Shown here one piece after another: positions 6,149-6,587 of a DNA stretch of 6,587 bases (position 1 is the stretch's first letter; every line of letters starts with the position of its first letter). The notes under the pieces were generated by a model. It saw only the letters and a list, made by a program, of their open reading frames with translations. It did no database searches and had not been told where the DNA came from. The position numbers were made by a program, and so were the translations under genes. The stretch is from an uncultured Lachnospiraceae bacterium (GTDB lineage Bacteria > Bacillota > Clostridia > Lachnospirales > Lachnospiraceae), in NCBI GenBank assembly GCA_958426095.1, contig CATZYB010000141.1, positions 1 to 6,587 on the forward strand, written 5' to 3'.

Positions 6149-6587
6149 ATGAAAAGAAATATTAAATTACTTATGGAATATGACGGCGGCCGCTATGACG
6201 GATGGCAGCGGCTCGGAAAGAAAAGCGGCGGGACAACGATTCAGGGAAAGATTGAAGAAGTGCTTTCAAAAATGACAGGGGAAGCTGTGGAGCTGATTGG
6301 TTCGGGACGGACAGACGCAGGAGTTCATGCCCGTGGTCAGGTGGCAAATTTTCATACGGACAGTGATATGAAGTGTTGGGAAATGAAATATTATCTGAAC
6401 CGGTATCTGCCTCAGGACATTGGGGTCCTTTACGTTTCGGATGTGCCGGAGCGGTTTCACAGCCGGCTGAACGCTAAATCGAAGCGATATGTCTACCGGG
6501 TGGCCACGGGGGATGTGCCGTCGGTTTTTGACCGGCGGTATACGTGGTACTGTTTTGACCGGCTGGATATGGGGCTTATGAAGGAAG
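6149..6587 (+). CDS. truA: tRNA pseudouridine synthase A (TruA), 5' part, cut by window end
   Basis: TruA converts uridines 38-40 of the tRNA anticodon stem-loop to pseudouridine in the cytoplasm, which helps decoding accuracy. About 146 codons are present of roughly 245-270 expected. The N-terminal YDGGRYDGWQR (about 11-21) matches the family start, and TTIQGKIEEVLSKMTGE follows. The catalytic motif GSGRTDAGVHARGQVANF (about 51-68) places the nucleophilic aspartate at Asp56. FHSRLNAKSKRYVYRV (about 103-118) holds the conserved active-site tyrosine, probably Tyr114. The start is the ATG at 6149; the ribosome binding site is weak (GGAAA at 6140-6144, 4 nt upstream). GC content is high (57-63% on sampled lines), unlike the preceding cassette. 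The GWQRLGKKSGG stretch is longer than in the commonest TruA, so it may be a second, divergent copy in this genome. No frameshift is seen. Confidence 0.93.
   Translation, partial: MKRNIKLLMEYDGGRYDGWQRLGKKSGGTTIQGKIEEVLSKMTGEAVELIGSGRTDAGVHARGQVANFHTDSDMKCWEMKYYLNRYLPQDIGVLYVSDVPERFHSRLNAKSKRYVYRVATGDVPSVFDRRYTWYCFDRLDMGLMKE

Noticed and set aside
6138..6152. Four-codon reading frame MEIL ending across the truA start codon
   Set aside because: Weak ribosome binding site and too short to judge; the overlap can arise by chance.

Overview
The window reads as a piece of a low-to-moderate GC Gram-positive chromosome, most likely a member of the Clostridia (Lachnospiraceae-like). This rests on strong purine-rich ribosome binding sites, a lipoprotein-type binding protein, clostridial-looking protein sequences and hairpin-plus-U terminators. 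The taxon is inferred from style, not proven. All supported genes lie on the + strand.

Positions 37-5175 hold a complete ABC importer operon of the dipeptide/oligopeptide/nickel (Dpp/Opp) class: a lipoprotein substrate-binding protein (family 5), a DppB-type permease, a DppC-type permease, and one polypeptide that fuses the two ATPases (DppD-like then DppF-like). The binding protein gene is separated from the permeases by 60 nt containing a weak hairpin. The later genes are packed so closely that each Shine-Dalgarno overlaps the preceding stop codon. A strong Rho-independent terminator (5180-5230) closes the operon. The lipoprotein captures substrate outside, the two permeases form the channel, and the fused ATPase powers import. 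The substrate cannot be read from sequence.

Positions 5231-6123 hold a separate transcription unit. It has an extended -10 promoter with a palindrome in its spacer, three small overlapping genes (90 aa, 77 aa and a damaged DUF4160-like gene), and its own terminator (6081-6123). The genes are distinctly AT-rich (about 33% GC on hand-counted lines, against about 43-63% on sampled lines of the flanking genes). The arrangement looks like an accessory cassette inserted between housekeeping genes. The third gene appears to carry an internal deletion with a frameshift: its expected C-terminal end survives in the next reading frame.

From 6149 to the window edge is the 5' part of a truA-type tRNA pseudouridine synthase gene, with the catalytic aspartate motif intact. 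It starts only 25 nt after the cassette terminator, leaving little room for a promoter of its own. No tRNA, rRNA, CRISPR array, insertion sequence or transposase gene was seen.
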